DNA of 64,000 nucleotides. Source: a virus. Shown one piece after another: positions 41,162-48,615 of the stretch. The position numbers were made by a program, and so were the translations under genes. Every line of letters starts with the position of its first letter. Position 1 is the first letter of the stretch. The notes under the pieces are model-generated. The model made no database searches, was not told the DNA's origin, and saw nothing but the letters and a program-made list of their open reading frames with translations. The stretch is from IMG/VR virus record IMGVR_UViG_3300022890_000014, positions 86,745 to 150,744 of that record. The stretch is one strand, 5' to 3'.

Positions 41162-41965
41162 ATGAAGGATCGTAAAGAAAAGTTTCTCGACGGAACCGAA
41201 GTCACCGAAGAGTACAAGTCTGAGTTAGGTTCGATGGTCCAAGATTCGTGTATGGAAGAAGAAGAAGTCGGAATCGATGAGCTTGAAGCGTATGCAGACG
41301 CGCATCGTGATGAAGTAGAAGTGTATCCATCCACTTCTGACAGAGTAAGAGGGATTGAGCTTGATATGTCGAAACTGTACTCTGTTACTATCGTTGACAC
41401 GTTCGACAACACTGTTGTCACAGATAGCAAGCTAACTGTTGCTAATAGTCCAGAGGGTGCTATCTTAGCAAAACTAAAGGATATTAACTTTGATATTCCT
41501 GAGCTAGCACAATCTATACTCGACCCAGTTGGAATCATCAACTTCTATGCAAAAGAAGGGTATATCATTAGTATCGTAAGTATTGAAGCAGAAATCAACG
41601 CTGCCTACGCAGAGAACAAAGAGCTTGTTCATCCGAAGTCAAAGAATGAGCCTAGCTCTGGTGTTATTGATCTAAGAAAGATGTACTCTGTCTCACTGAC
41701 AGATGATAGCATAGGTGACTATATTGTTAACTCGACCTTTGTTTTTGCGGATAGTGGAGAAGACGCAGTAAGAAAAACTCTCTCTAGCACTTTCACAGAT
41801 GCAGAAATAGATAAGGGTATAGACAGCCTTATGGAGATGTATGACAAAAAGAACATGACTCTTACTGTTTGCAACATTGGTAAAGAAATCAAAAATGCAA
41901 AAGGTCAGAAGATTTATGTTGACGAAGATAGCAAGCTGAAGCGATGGGCTGTATCCTTCATCTAG
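41162..41965 (+). CDS. Hypothetical protein with internal duplication, 267 aa
   Basis: Two copies of an approximately 80-residue alpha/beta unit: DMSKLYSVTIVDTFDNTVV...EGYIISIVSIEAEIN and DLRKMYSVSLTDDSIGDYIV...NMTLTVCNIGKEI. The N-terminus is acidic. It is a lone rightward gene between leftward virion genes, and its stop interlocks with that of the terminase gene (shared CTAG). No family recognised. Confidence 0.7.
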   Translation: MKDRKEKFLDGTEVTEEYKSELGSMVQDSCMEEEEVGIDELEAYADAHRDEVEVYPSTSDRVRGIELDMSKLYSVTIVDTFDNTVVTDSKLTVANSPEGAILAKLKDINFDIPELAQSILDPVGIINFYAKEGYIISIVSIEAEINAAYAENKELVHPKSKNEPSSGVIDLRKMYSVSLTDDSIGDYIVNSTFVFADSGEDAVRKTLSSTFTDAEIDKGIDSLMEMYDKKNMTLTVCNIGKEIKNAKGQKIYVDEDSKLKRWAVSFI

Positions 41966-43872
41966 CCGTATTCAACTCCGTGGTATGCAAGTGCCACGTT
42001 TCTATTAAAGTTCACAGCATGAAAGAAGTCGTCGGTTAGTTCTGGATGCACCGAGTAAATCATTCTATCCCCTGAGTCACCACCTGAAGTTCTCAACTCC
42101 TGATGTATATTTAGTATGTCTTCAAAGAATGGCCTTTCCATATCTTCAAAGCACGGGAACTCAACGTCATACCTTCGTATAGCCTGGAACAGCTTATTCA
42201 TCGACCTTGTTCGTTGTAGTGAGTAAGCATCTGCCTTTTCATTCCATACTAATACTTCTCTCTGATTCGGTACGTAGTTAATAGGAAATATTCTTCTTTC
42301 GCTAAGATGGATGTCATATCTACCATGTATTGCAAAGGCAAGAATATCATTCTGAGCATATCCTATACCCTGGTCAAAACCGCATATAAGACTGTATTCG
42401 GTGATTAGCTCCTGAAGGTATGGGATAATGAATGAGTAGTCCTGTTCTCTGCCCTCGAATCTTTTAGCAAATATAACCTTCAGCTTGCCATTATCGAATA
42501 TAGATACAGAGATAATGCTATATGACTTCTTAGTCTTTGTCCCCCAGTCACCACCGAGAAACATCTGAATACCTCTAGACCTGTAGTGATCCATATTCTC
42601 TTTGACATTCCTCACCTCATCGTTACATCTATCCTTGAGTACAGCCATAGTAATAGGCTTCTCAGCATTATCGTGAGGAAGTCCAAGAACTTCGTTAGAG
42701 AACTTAGTCTCATCATATGTCTCAAGTTTATGTATGATTGATGGTGGTGCTGCTGGATCTGGCTCCCAAGGAATCCAAGGGACCATAAGTTGGCTAATTC
42801 TGAACCCGCGCCAATGAGCATCTTTGGGTCCAGTCCATCTCCATTCACCAAGCTGTGGGAATATAGGGTTTCCACACTTACTGCATATAAGCCCATGCTT
42901 GCCTATATTTTTTATATCTAAGCTCTGCCAAAACCACGACTCTTTTCTGTCTGCAAAACCATGTCTTAAGCAAGGAACGAACCATTCTCCCTTGGTTGAC
43001 ATACCCCAGTACGCATTTGCTGTATTATCTAATGACTTAGGCGTACATGCGTATATCCATCTAGGATAAGTGGCGTGAGCTAGGCACTCAGATACAACAT
43101 CAAGATTATCCTTTAGTTGATCCTGAATCTCATCACCACCAAGTAGGTATGCAGATATACCTCTAACTCTATCAGCGTTGAAGTATGCAGACCTTAGAAA
43201 GATATATGATCCGTTTGTGAATGATTTGTCAAACACTTGCGCTCTACACTTAGAATCAACAAAATATTTTCCAACCAGAGGAGATCGTGTAATTAGCGGT
43301 TCAAGCTTCTCTGATGAAAACGTAGATGTTTGAATGATAGATGGAGACAGGTATATGCTTTTATAATAGGGAGTAGCGATGCTGCTGGTCGTTATAACGT
43401 TGGCGAGTGTCTGAGACTTCTCGACCTGCCGCCCACACATGAAAAACACGCGCGGATGCTTGGTATTATAGATAGGATATAGATACCTTCTGTCTTCCCA
43501 TTCACCTCTGTCGTTATGTCTGTTGAGTCTAAACTTCTGACCATGAAGCATCAGCATTGATTCTGCTAGCTGAGACCTTGATAGTATGAATGCAGACTTC
43601 TTTCTTGTAGGTCTTGGTGGCTTATACTGAGTTACCCAGTTAGGTAGCTTGGTAGGAGCCTCCTTCTTTATCTCCTCTCCCATAGATGATAATGCATTCA
43701 GTCCATGACTAACAGCATAGTTAGTCACTCTATTTGCTGTACCTTTCGCTACGTTAGGTATATTCTTATTGTATTGATCGAACTTATAGTTCTCCACGAA
43801 CTTATCAAATTCTTTAGATGAGCCGAAGGAACTCCTCTTTATTTGTTCCTCCATTGCGCCTTTCTGAGCCAT
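41962..43872 (-). CDS. Terminase large subunit
   Basis: Packaging motor ATPase and nuclease. Residues near 145 hold MCGRQVEKSQTLANVI, the deviant Walker A typical of large terminases; YLLGGDEIQDQ near 240 is Walker B with catalytic Glu; a C-terminal RNase H-like nuclease begins at LGGDWGTKTKKSYSI (about 437) and continues CGFDQGIGY. The 636-residue length is normal. ATG 43872 is chosen for AGGA eight bases upstream; an upstream ATG in frame would read through the palindrome. No small subunit is evident next to it. Confidence 0.88.
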   Translation of the reverse strand: MAQKGAMEEQIKRSSFGSSKEFDKFVENYKFDQYNKNIPNVAKGTANRVTNYAVSHGLNALSSMGEEIKKEAPTKLPNWVTQYKPPRPTRKKSAFILSRSQLAESMLMLHGQKFRLNRHNDRGEWEDRRYLYPIYNTKHPRVFFMCGRQVEKSQTLANVITTSSIATPYYKSIYLSPSIIQTSTFSSEKLEPLITRSPLVGKYFVDSKCRAQVFDKSFTNGSYIFLRSAYFNADRVRGISAYLLGGDEIQDQLKDNLDVVSECLAHATYPRWIYACTPKSLDNTANAYWGMSTKGEWFVPCLRHGFADRKESWFWQSLDIKNIGKHGLICSKCGNPIFPQLGEWRWTGPKDAHWRGFRISQLMVPWIPWEPDPAAPPSIIHKLETYDETKFSNEVLGLPHDNAEKPITMAVLKDRCNDEVRNVKENMDHYRSRGIQMFLGGDWGTKTKKSYSIISVSIFDNGKLKVIFAKRFEGREQDYSFIIPYLQELITEYSLICGFDQGIGYAQNDILAFAIHGRYDIHLSERRIFPINYVPNQREVLVWNEKADAYSLQRTRSMNKLFQAIRRYDVEFPCFEDMERPFFEDILNIHQELRTSGGDSGDRMIYSVHPELTDDFFHAVNFNRNVALAYHGVEYG

Positions 43873-43887
43873 TAGTTTATTCCTATT

Positions 43888-43895
43888 GGTATAAG
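43888..43895 (+). promoter_or_regulatory. GGTATAAG promoter-like motif
   Basis: TATTGGTATAAGTTACTTG in the divergent gap between the terminase gene and the regulator at 43951, with a palindrome 25 bp downstream that could act as an operator. Confidence 0.55.
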
Positions 43896-43920
43896 TTACT
43901 TGAGTTAACAATATACACCA

Positions 43921-43937
43921 TGCGTAAGCCTTACGCA
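43921..43937. repeat. 17-bp palindrome, exact
   Basis: TGCGTAAGCCTTACGCA between the GGTATAAG motif and the HTH gene start; operator-like position. Confidence 0.97.
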
Positions 43938-43950
43938 ACCAGGAGATGTC

Positions 43951-44805
43951 ATGGCTACACCTAAAGTCGGAAGAATTAACATAAAGTTTTTTGTTACAAG
44001 AGAAACCAAGTTAGCTATACACGTATTGGCAGCGAAGACGGAGATGACTCCATTCACCTACCTATCCAACCTGCTAAACACATATTCATACTTGTGTGAA
44101 GATGTAGTAGTTAATACGAAGGCAAACAAGCCGTCATGTAAAATGCGAGCAATGATAATGGAAAAAGAACTACTCTACCTAGTTAAGAGAGTTGGAATAG
44201 GAGGAATTTTTGATAAGTGGATGTCTGGACTAATAATGAAAAAGATGTCTGACTCATTTGGAGATCCGGCAATAATAAACTGCGCATGTGGATGCTTAAA
44301 GCCACTTCTCTTCATCCATCCATCATATGGACATGCAAGAATATCACACATGGGTCATATGGGCGGAATGGCATCTAGTGGGAATAGACCAGTCCAAGAG
44401 GCTATATATGCCTATATGTCTGAGAACAGAAAAGAGGTGACTCCTATAGAGGTTGCTGAATCCATGGAATTATCGAAGAGTAACACTTCAAAATTAATGG
44501 GCATCATGGATCGAGACGGAGTAATCAAAAGAATAGTCACAGGATTCTACGTTACAAAGAATCACTTCATTGAAGACTACATGGATGGATGGAGGGGACT
44601 AAGAATGAATCACGAGAAGGTTATGAGTTCTATAGAGAGGATGGCTAAGTTTTGCGGATATGGGCGTTCAAAAACTGTGTCTCAAGATACCGGAATAGAA
44701 AGAAAAGAAGTTGTGCAGATCTTAGACTATCTGTATAAGAAAGGCTTCACCTACAGAGTTAGGTATGGTGGATACGCCCCAATAAAACTCTTGAACAAAA
44801 AGTAA
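43951..44805 (+). CDS. Winged-helix DNA-binding regulator (putative), 284 aa
   Basis: The N-terminal 50 residues resemble a ribbon-helix-helix (RINIKFFVTRETKLAIHVLA). The middle has AIYAYMSENRKEVTPIEVAE followed by SKSNTSKLMGIMDRDGVIKR, a winged helix-turn-helix; the C-terminus has a second HTH-like segment (GYGRSKTVSQDTGIERKEVV). A GGTATAAG motif and a palindrome precede it, so it may control itself or late genes. GGAG lies upstream of ATG. Not assigned to a named family. Confidence 0.65.
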   Translation: MATPKVGRINIKFFVTRETKLAIHVLAAKTEMTPFTYLSNLLNTYSYLCEDVVVNTKANKPSCKMRAMIMEKELLYLVKRVGIGGIFDKWMSGLIMKKMSDSFGDPAIINCACGCLKPLLFIHPSYGHARISHMGHMGGMASSGNRPVQEAIYAYMSENRKEVTPIEVAESMELSKSNTSKLMGIMDRDGVIKRIVTGFYVTKNHFIEDYMDGWRGLRMNHEKVMSSIERMAKFCGYGRSKTVSQDTGIERKEVVQILDYLYKKGFTYRVRYGGYAPIKLLNKK

Positions 44806-44811
44806 ACATCT

Positions 44812-44819
44812 GGTATAAG
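44812..44819 (+). promoter_or_regulatory. GGTATAAG promoter-like motif
   Basis: CTGGTATAAGTATCATATTGG, six bases after the regulator stop. The next gene starts 257 bp later, after a terminator, so it would drive a short RNA. Confidence 0.5.
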
Positions 44820-45040
44820 TATCATATTGGATAGAAATACAATGTTATTCTAGACATCATTGTATACCATATAATAGACCAGTTTGGTAAAGTGCCACGC
44901 TCGGTTCCAGGCCGACTGTGGTATTCGTATTCCCAATAACAGCAAAGGGGTAGATTATGTATTAGATTGACGGTAATGATTGTATCTGCAAAAAGAAGAG
45001 AAAATACCTTGGTGATTAGAGCGCCAGGGTATTTTTTTTA
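44820..45040 (+). ncRNA. Candidate small structured RNA
   Basis: Between a GGTATAAG motif (44812) and a strong terminator (45003-45040) there is no plausible reading frame. The segment contains a compact stem: TGCCAC (44893-44898) pairs with GTGGTA (44918-44923), and TCGG (44901-44904) with CCGA (44912-44915), closing a seven-base loop. A short autonomous transcript of roughly 200 bases is inferred. It could be a regulatory RNA or simply the leader of the gene at 45077. Confidence 0.45.
45003..45040 (+). terminator. Strong Rho-independent terminator
   Basis: AATACCTTGG (45003-45012) pairs with CCAGGGTATT (45024-45033) over ten base pairs including one wobble, extending into a run of T. It lies 37 bp before the gene at 45077. 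Confidence 0.85.
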
Positions 45041-45076
45041 TATCTATCGCTAACTATGTATCTTGGAGAAGAACTA

Positions 45077-45541
45077 ATGAATAGACCACAATCCCTAATT
45101 GAAAGAATGCATACACCTAAATATTGCGTTTTCACTGATGTATTAGACAGTATTGAAGAATTACGTGTGATGTACGCAAAAGCGGTGTCTATCAATTACC
45201 ACCTTCTTCTAACCGATTATGAGTTGGGGTTGGTCGAAAAGAGAATAGAGAAACACGACATGCCAGTTATTCGCAAGGACTTTAGGCGTGCTGCTAAGGG
45301 CTTAATTAAGATCAGCGATGCCTACAGTGCCGAATTGTATATTAAGATACCAACGTTGATTACTCGTGAAGCGGAATCTTTCTGCATGGATAATGCGGAG
45401 ACTGCACTGAGAGGGATTCTTGAAAGAAAATTCCCTACTGGAAAGTACTCTGTGCCATTCGTTCTGTCAGGTCTTATAAACGAAATTCTTCTTGAAAATA
45501 ATCATCATATATCCAAAGACAAATTCTCAATGTATATTTAG
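45077..45541 (+). CDS. Hypothetical protein, 154 aa
   Basis: ATG 45077 has TTGGAG eight bases upstream; an in-frame ATG at 45056 lacks a site. Helical protein with VLDSIEELRVMYAKAVSINY and LVEKRIEKHD. A weakly similar pattern (RELLKTYES...EFELRRIELRL) is present in the gene at 47622. No family recognised. Confidence 0.65.
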   Translation: MNRPQSLIERMHTPKYCVFTDVLDSIEELRVMYAKAVSINYHLLLTDYELGLVEKRIEKHDMPVIRKDFRRAAKGLIKISDAYSAELYIKIPTLITREAESFCMDNAETALRGILERKFPTGKYSVPFVLSGLINEILLENNHHISKDKFSMYI

Positions 45542-45550
45542 GACGCTACA

Positions 45551-45823
45551 ATGGAATTAGTAATCGAATTACTCAACATAGAGTCTAGGTACTCTGAAGA
45601 CTCCATAGTTGATGCTACAGCATCAGCAATAATGTTCATGACTAACAGTGGACATCTAGAGATCAGGAAGCATAAGAATGGATTCCTGTATGGTACTTGG
45701 ACGTTTGACGGAAGAGCACTAAGAGATAAGATTGACCAGATAGAAAGCGTGGTTTGGGTTAGCAGTAAGTACATGCATAACAACGACATGATTCTTAATG
45801 CTAAAGGGAAGCAAAAGAAGTAG
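45551..45823 (+). CDS. Hypothetical protein, 90 aa
   Basis: Starts nine bases after the previous stop; AGGACG precedes the ATG. Contains LEIRKHKNGFLYGTWTFDGR, a beta-rich core, and ends in a basic KGKQKK tail. A palindrome variant follows the stop. No family recognised. Confidence 0.6.
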   Translation: MELVIELLNIESRYSEDSIVDATASAIMFMTNSGHLEIRKHKNGFLYGTWTFDGRALRDKIDQIESVVWVSSKYMHNNDMILNAKGKQKK

Positions 45824-45840
45824 CACGTAAGGCTTACGCA
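45824..45840. repeat. 17-bp palindrome, variant
   Basis: CACGTAAGGCTTACGCA: left outer bases TGC changed to CAC. Directly after a stop codon and 18 bp before a GGTATAAG motif. Confidence 0.8.
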
Positions 45841-45857
45841 TTAGAGTTTCCTTTCAG

Positions 45858-45865
45858 GGTATAAG
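45858..45865 (+). promoter_or_regulatory. GGTATAAG promoter-like motif
   Basis: CAGGGTATAAGTATTATAGTTC, with the extended TATAGT downstream seen also at 63861 and 59438. It precedes the gene at 45910. Confidence 0.55.
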
Positions 45866-45909
45866 TATTATAGTTCTAAACACAATCATACTCTAGAAAG
45901 GAATTACTC

Positions 45910-46227
45910 ATGTCTAACGAACTAATGACAGAAATTCGCAAAGTCGTCGGCCTGTGTGGAAGCTGTATGCATCACTACATATCAGAAGACAACACGCAAG
46001 AGATGTGCGGCTTGGTGTATGACAGAAAGGAGGTGTTTGAAGACGTGATGATGGTGTCTTGGCCTGGTGTAAACATAGAGGAGTATGGATGTGTAGAGTG
46101 TGTTGATTACACGTCTGTTGACGACCCAGTTAACCAGATTGTGATGGATGAGATGGCAAGACCAGAATCACGCGAAAGTCGAAACCTGGAAATCGATTTC
46201 CGTGTGACTCTGGAAGCACTACAGTAG
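45910..46227 (+). CDS. Hypothetical Cys-containing protein, 105 aa
   Basis: LCGSCMHHY, MCGLVYD and YGCVECVDY supply two Cys pairs and a single Cys that may bind zinc. AAAGGA lies upstream of ATG. The last third is acidic. It is a single-gene transcript between a GGTATAAG motif and a terminator. No family recognised. Confidence 0.65.
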   Translation: MSNELMTEIRKVVGLCGSCMHHYISEDNTQEMCGLVYDRKEVFEDVMMVSWPGVNIEEYGCVECVDYTSVDDPVNQIVMDEMARPESRESRNLEIDFRVTLEALQ

Positions 46228-46235
46228 TCATAAAG

Positions 46236-46269
46236 AAAGTAGGCGTTTCACCTCGCGCTTACTTTTTTT
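46236..46269 (+). terminator. Rho-independent terminator
   Basis: AAAGTA (46236-46241) pairs with TACTTT (46260-46265), with an inner GCG/CGC pairing, followed by T residues. Lies in the convergent gap with the leftward gene at 46268. Confidence 0.6.
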
Positions 46270-46801
46270 AGTTCACATCGAAAATGAATATCTCAAGAGA
46301 CCCACCATTCTTTTCCCAGCACTGATTTAGCATAGTTACTGCCTTCTCAAACCATTGCTTCAAGATAGCGATACATCCAGTAGTAGAACCAGCAAGATGA
46401 ATCATAAACGGATAGCTCTGCCCAGTAAGCTTGTACGTCCTATCCCCGTACTCATCCATCTCCTCTTCGTACACAGGGTAGATACGAGCCATAGTCATTG
46501 GCTTTCTACCACTGTGTGGATGATCTCTCTTGCAGATCTTCTCAACCATACACCACGATATTGGCGGAGTTATATTGCTGAGTTTCTTTGGATTCAGCTT
46601 ATCCTTTGGCCCAGTTATTACTGGACAAGAGAAGATGACTTCACCATCAGGAGCGCCATCCCTATCTATTAGATACAGCATTCCTGGTCCGTAGGCTTCT
46701 CTATTGTCTCTCTCTATCTCAATGTAGTATCTCAGGTCTTTCTCTGGTCTTGCGAGATCTAGCGCATTACTTACTTGTTTCTCAAACTCTTGTACTTGCA
46801 T
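46268..46801 (-). CDS. L,D-transpeptidase (YkuD)-like protein, 177 aa
   Basis: The segment YPFMIHLAGSTTGCIAI (His135, Cys143) resembles the conserved catalytic motif of YkuD-type L,D-transpeptidases and related cell-wall enzymes, with a preceding beta region (YLIDRDG, FSCPVITGP). These enzymes link or attack peptidoglycan stem peptides. It is a single leftward gene with AGGAG before its ATG, isolated among rightward genes, as lysis or wall-modifying genes may be. No signal peptide is visible, so export would need a holin or virion route. Confidence 0.55.
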   Translation of the reverse strand: MQVQEFEKQVSNALDLARPEKDLRYYIEIERDNREAYGPGMLYLIDRDGAPDGEVIFSCPVITGPKDKLNPKKLSNITPPISWCMVEKICKRDHPHSGRKPMTMARIYPVYEEEMDEYGDRTYKLTGQSYPFMIHLAGSTTGCIAILKQWFEKAVTMLNQCWEKNGGSLEIFIFDVN

Positions 46802-46860
46802 GCCTTTCTCCTATATTATTAAGTCTAATATTATCTCACGTTATTTTGTATTCGTCCACA

Positions 46861-46877
46861 TGCATAAGGCTTACGTA
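46861..46877. repeat. 17-bp palindrome, two-base variant
   Basis: TGCATAAGGCTTACGTA: the G-to-A changes are symmetric in the two arms, so pairing is kept. It is followed directly by ATTGGTATAAG, as at 47557. Confidence 0.85.
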
Positions 46878-46880
46878 ATT

Positions 46881-46888
46881 GGTATAAG
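46881..46888 (+). promoter_or_regulatory. GGTATAAG promoter-like motif abutting a palindrome
   Basis: ATTGGTATAAGAATAGTAG; the palindrome ends three bases upstream, the same spacing as at 47577. It heads the hairpin-rich gene's transcript; the leader contains ATACCA-TAG-TGGTAT and CTGC-GTTAT-GCAG hairpins. Confidence 0.55.
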
Positions 46889-47015
46889 AATAGTAGAGAG
46901 GAAAATCCAGCCTCTTTATACCATAGTGGTATTTCTCGACTGGTTGTCTGCTCTGGGAATTCTCCCTGATTAGACATTCTGCGTTATGCAGTAAAATTAA
47001 AAGAAGGAGCTTGCT

Positions 47016-47507
47016 ATGAAAATCAGATTCACCACCACGTCGAACATAGACCTGGAAAAAGAAATTCTTATCGAAGGAGTGGGATTTGAATCAACTTTCG
47101 GCTCCTCCGCACGACTCAGACACGAGAAGAACGGTCTCCCAGTTTGGGAGACCGCCTGGAGCCAGTACACGTATACGTGTACTGGAATGTTCCAGTACAC
47201 GTACGTGGGGGCGGAACGAGGGTTCCTGAGTCAAGATCTACTCCCTGATTTTCAGGGAGTCCTCATACTTTCCGCAGAAGGATCCTACGGAAAATATGAG
47301 GGGAAGGACGCGCTACGGGCATACGCGTCTAAAAAGTCCTTCGCCTATGCTAAGGTAGAGGGGATAGTCCCCTACCTTAGAAACTTCAGTAATGACATTG
47401 ATGGGTATACAGTGGCGGCAATTGCCGCTACTGTATACGGCAAACGAGTCTCCAATAGGGCAACAACCAGACTAGCCAAGAAAGCGAAAGAAAAGCTTCG
47501 TGTCTAG
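47016..47507 (+). CDS. Hairpin-tiled gene, hypothetical 163-aa protein
   Basis: ATG has AAGGAG seven bases upstream and the frame is open for 163 codons. The DNA is an unusual chain of inverted repeats from 47133 to 47438: GGTCTCCCA with TGGGAGACC, a perfect 24-bp palindrome at 47162-47185, CTCCCTGA with TCAGGGAG, 14-base arms at 47261-47301, GAAGGAC with GTCCTTC, CTAAGGTA with TACCTTAG, and a 34-base near-palindrome at 47405-47438. The protein repeats YTYTCTG/YTYVG. It has its own promoter-like motif and terminator. Both a protein gene and a large structured RNA are possible. Confidence 0.65.
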   Translation: MKIRFTTTSNIDLEKEILIEGVGFESTFGSSARLRHEKNGLPVWETAWSQYTYTCTGMFQYTYVGAERGFLSQDLLPDFQGVLILSAEGSYGKYEGKDALRAYASKKSFAYAKVEGIVPYLRNFSNDIDGYTVAAIAATVYGKRVSNRATTRLAKKAKEKLRV

Positions 47508-47519
47508 TCTGTCGTCTGA

Positions 47520-47552
47520 AAGAACCTAGGATACAGTCCTGGGTTCTTTTTT
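47520..47552 (+). terminator. Strong Rho-independent terminator
   Basis: AAGAACCTAGGA (47520-47531) pairs with TCCTGGGTTCTT (47537-47548), 12 bp with one wobble, followed by T residues. Ends the hairpin-rich transcript. Confidence 0.9.
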
Positions 47553-47556
47553 AGCA

Positions 47557-47573
47557 TGCGTAAGCCTTACGCA
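47557..47573. repeat. 17-bp palindrome, exact, beside GGTATAAG
   Basis: TGCGTAAGCCTTACGCA followed by ATTGGTATAAG, the same composite as at 46861. Confidence 0.97.
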
Positions 47574-47576
47574 ATT

Positions 47577-47584
47577 GGTATAAG
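47577..47584 (+). promoter_or_regulatory. GGTATAAG promoter-like motif abutting a palindrome
   Basis: GCAATTGGTATAAGCAGAATAC, 38 bp before the gene at 47622. Confidence 0.55.
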
Positions 47585-47621
47585 CAGAATACACAGTGTA
47601 CTACAAATGAGGTTTGCCACT

Positions 47622-47918
47622 ATGAATAATTCATTGCCAATTAGACTACTTAATGCAATCAGGGAACTACTAAAAACATATGAGTCGTGCATTGTATTGG
47701 TAGCAGAAAGACCACCGTACATCACAGAGTTTGAACTCAGAAGGATCGAACTTAGGCTTTGCGGAGAAATGATGGTTCTGTATATTAGAATGAAGTCAAT
47801 CCCAGATAATAACGACTTCCTGCCAAAAAGATTTGTTTCTGAGCTTGGAAACATTCTGTCTTCAAGCGACTTCAAATATATTAATATATGCGACTGGATC
47901 GCAAGAGTGGAGAAGTAA
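47622..47918 (+). CDS. Hypothetical protein, 98 aa
   Basis: ATG 47622 is chosen because GAGG lies upstream; the longer frame from 47556 would translate the palindrome as RKPYA and include the promoter motif. Helical, with PIRLLNAIRELLKTYESCIV. The pattern is loosely like the gene at 45077. No family recognised. Confidence 0.6.
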   Translation: MNNSLPIRLLNAIRELLKTYESCIVLVAERPPYITEFELRRIELRLCGEMMVLYIRMKSIPDNNDFLPKRFVSELGNILSSSDFKYINICDWIARVEK

Positions 47919-48030
47919 ATGTAGTAATGCTACACAAAGCCTTGAACAACAAAAGGAGAAGTCGTAGATAATTCACTATACGCTCTATTCTTATTGGAAC
48001 ATGCAGGAATAAAACCAAGGAGAAGATACG

Positions 48031-48282
48031 ATGTCAGCCATGAATATTCTGTCAGACCCAGTTGCATCTATGATAGCCATAGACGATATGGTTCACTACT
48101 GGCAAGACAAGAGAGATGCGAAAACAACCAAAGTCTCTAATTATTGCACGAAAATAGAATACAGAGGCATCGTCGAGTCGCTGTATTTCCTGAACCAAAA
48201 CCAAACAAGAGATGCAGTAAAGAGATTCAAAAGAGATGTCGATACGTACCGACTCAGAATGCAGCTAAGAAGTGGATGGTAA
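48031..48282 (+). CDS. Hypothetical protein, 83 aa
   Basis: ATG with AAGGAG upstream (9 bases). Helical, basic at the C-terminus (AVKRFKRDVDTYRLRMQLRS). Leader contains AATTCACTATAC shared with the region before 41162. No family recognised. Confidence 0.65.
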   Translation: MSAMNILSDPVASMIAIDDMVHYWQDKRDAKTTKVSNYCTKIEYRGIVESLYFLNQNQTRDAVKRFKRDVDTYRLRMQLRSGW

Positions 48283-48284
48283 AT

Positions 48285-48566
48285 ATGAAAACAATCGCAA
48301 TGAAGAAGCAACGCTACATAGACATGAAATACAAGGGTGTGACTAGAATTAGTGTTTATCGTCACAAAGTGTTACCAAGAGACTACAGAAAAGATTTCAT
48401 GCGTGAAGTTGATGAAGAGTTATTCCTGAGAGAACTGGCTATGAACCATACTGTGTTAGGTGGACTAAGAAAGAGATTTGTGCCAGAAACCCATGTCTTT
48501 GTAAGTCGAGAGATTACTCCAATTCCAGAGAAAATAAAGCAACCAATTCGCAAGAAGTACATATAG
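48285..48566 (+). CDS. Hypothetical basic protein, 93 aa
   Basis: ATG 48285 lies two bases after the previous stop, with GGATGG upstream. Very basic throughout (MKTIAMKKQRYIDMKYKG; KIKQPIRKKYI), so nucleic acid or ribosome binding is conceivable. Upstream ATGs in frame lie in the previous gene. No family recognised. Confidence 0.6.
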   Translation: MKTIAMKKQRYIDMKYKGVTRISVYRHKVLPRDYRKDFMREVDEELFLRELAMNHTVLGGLRKRFVPETHVFVSREITPIPEKIKQPIRKKYI

Positions 48567-48582
48567 TCAACACGGAACTAAC

Positions 48583-48599
48583 TGCGTAAGCCTTACGCA
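48583..48599. repeat. 17-bp palindrome, exact, followed by a T run
   Basis: TGCGTAAGCCTTACGCA then AAGG and eight T. Folded as TGCGTA with TACGCA this single copy could work as a terminator. Confidence 0.97.
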
Positions 48600-48615
48600 A
48601 AGGTTTTTTTTAGAC

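Noticed and set aside
45077-47918. Paralogy between the genes at 45077 and 47622
   Set aside because: Only a loose helical pattern is shared, not enough to claim common origin.
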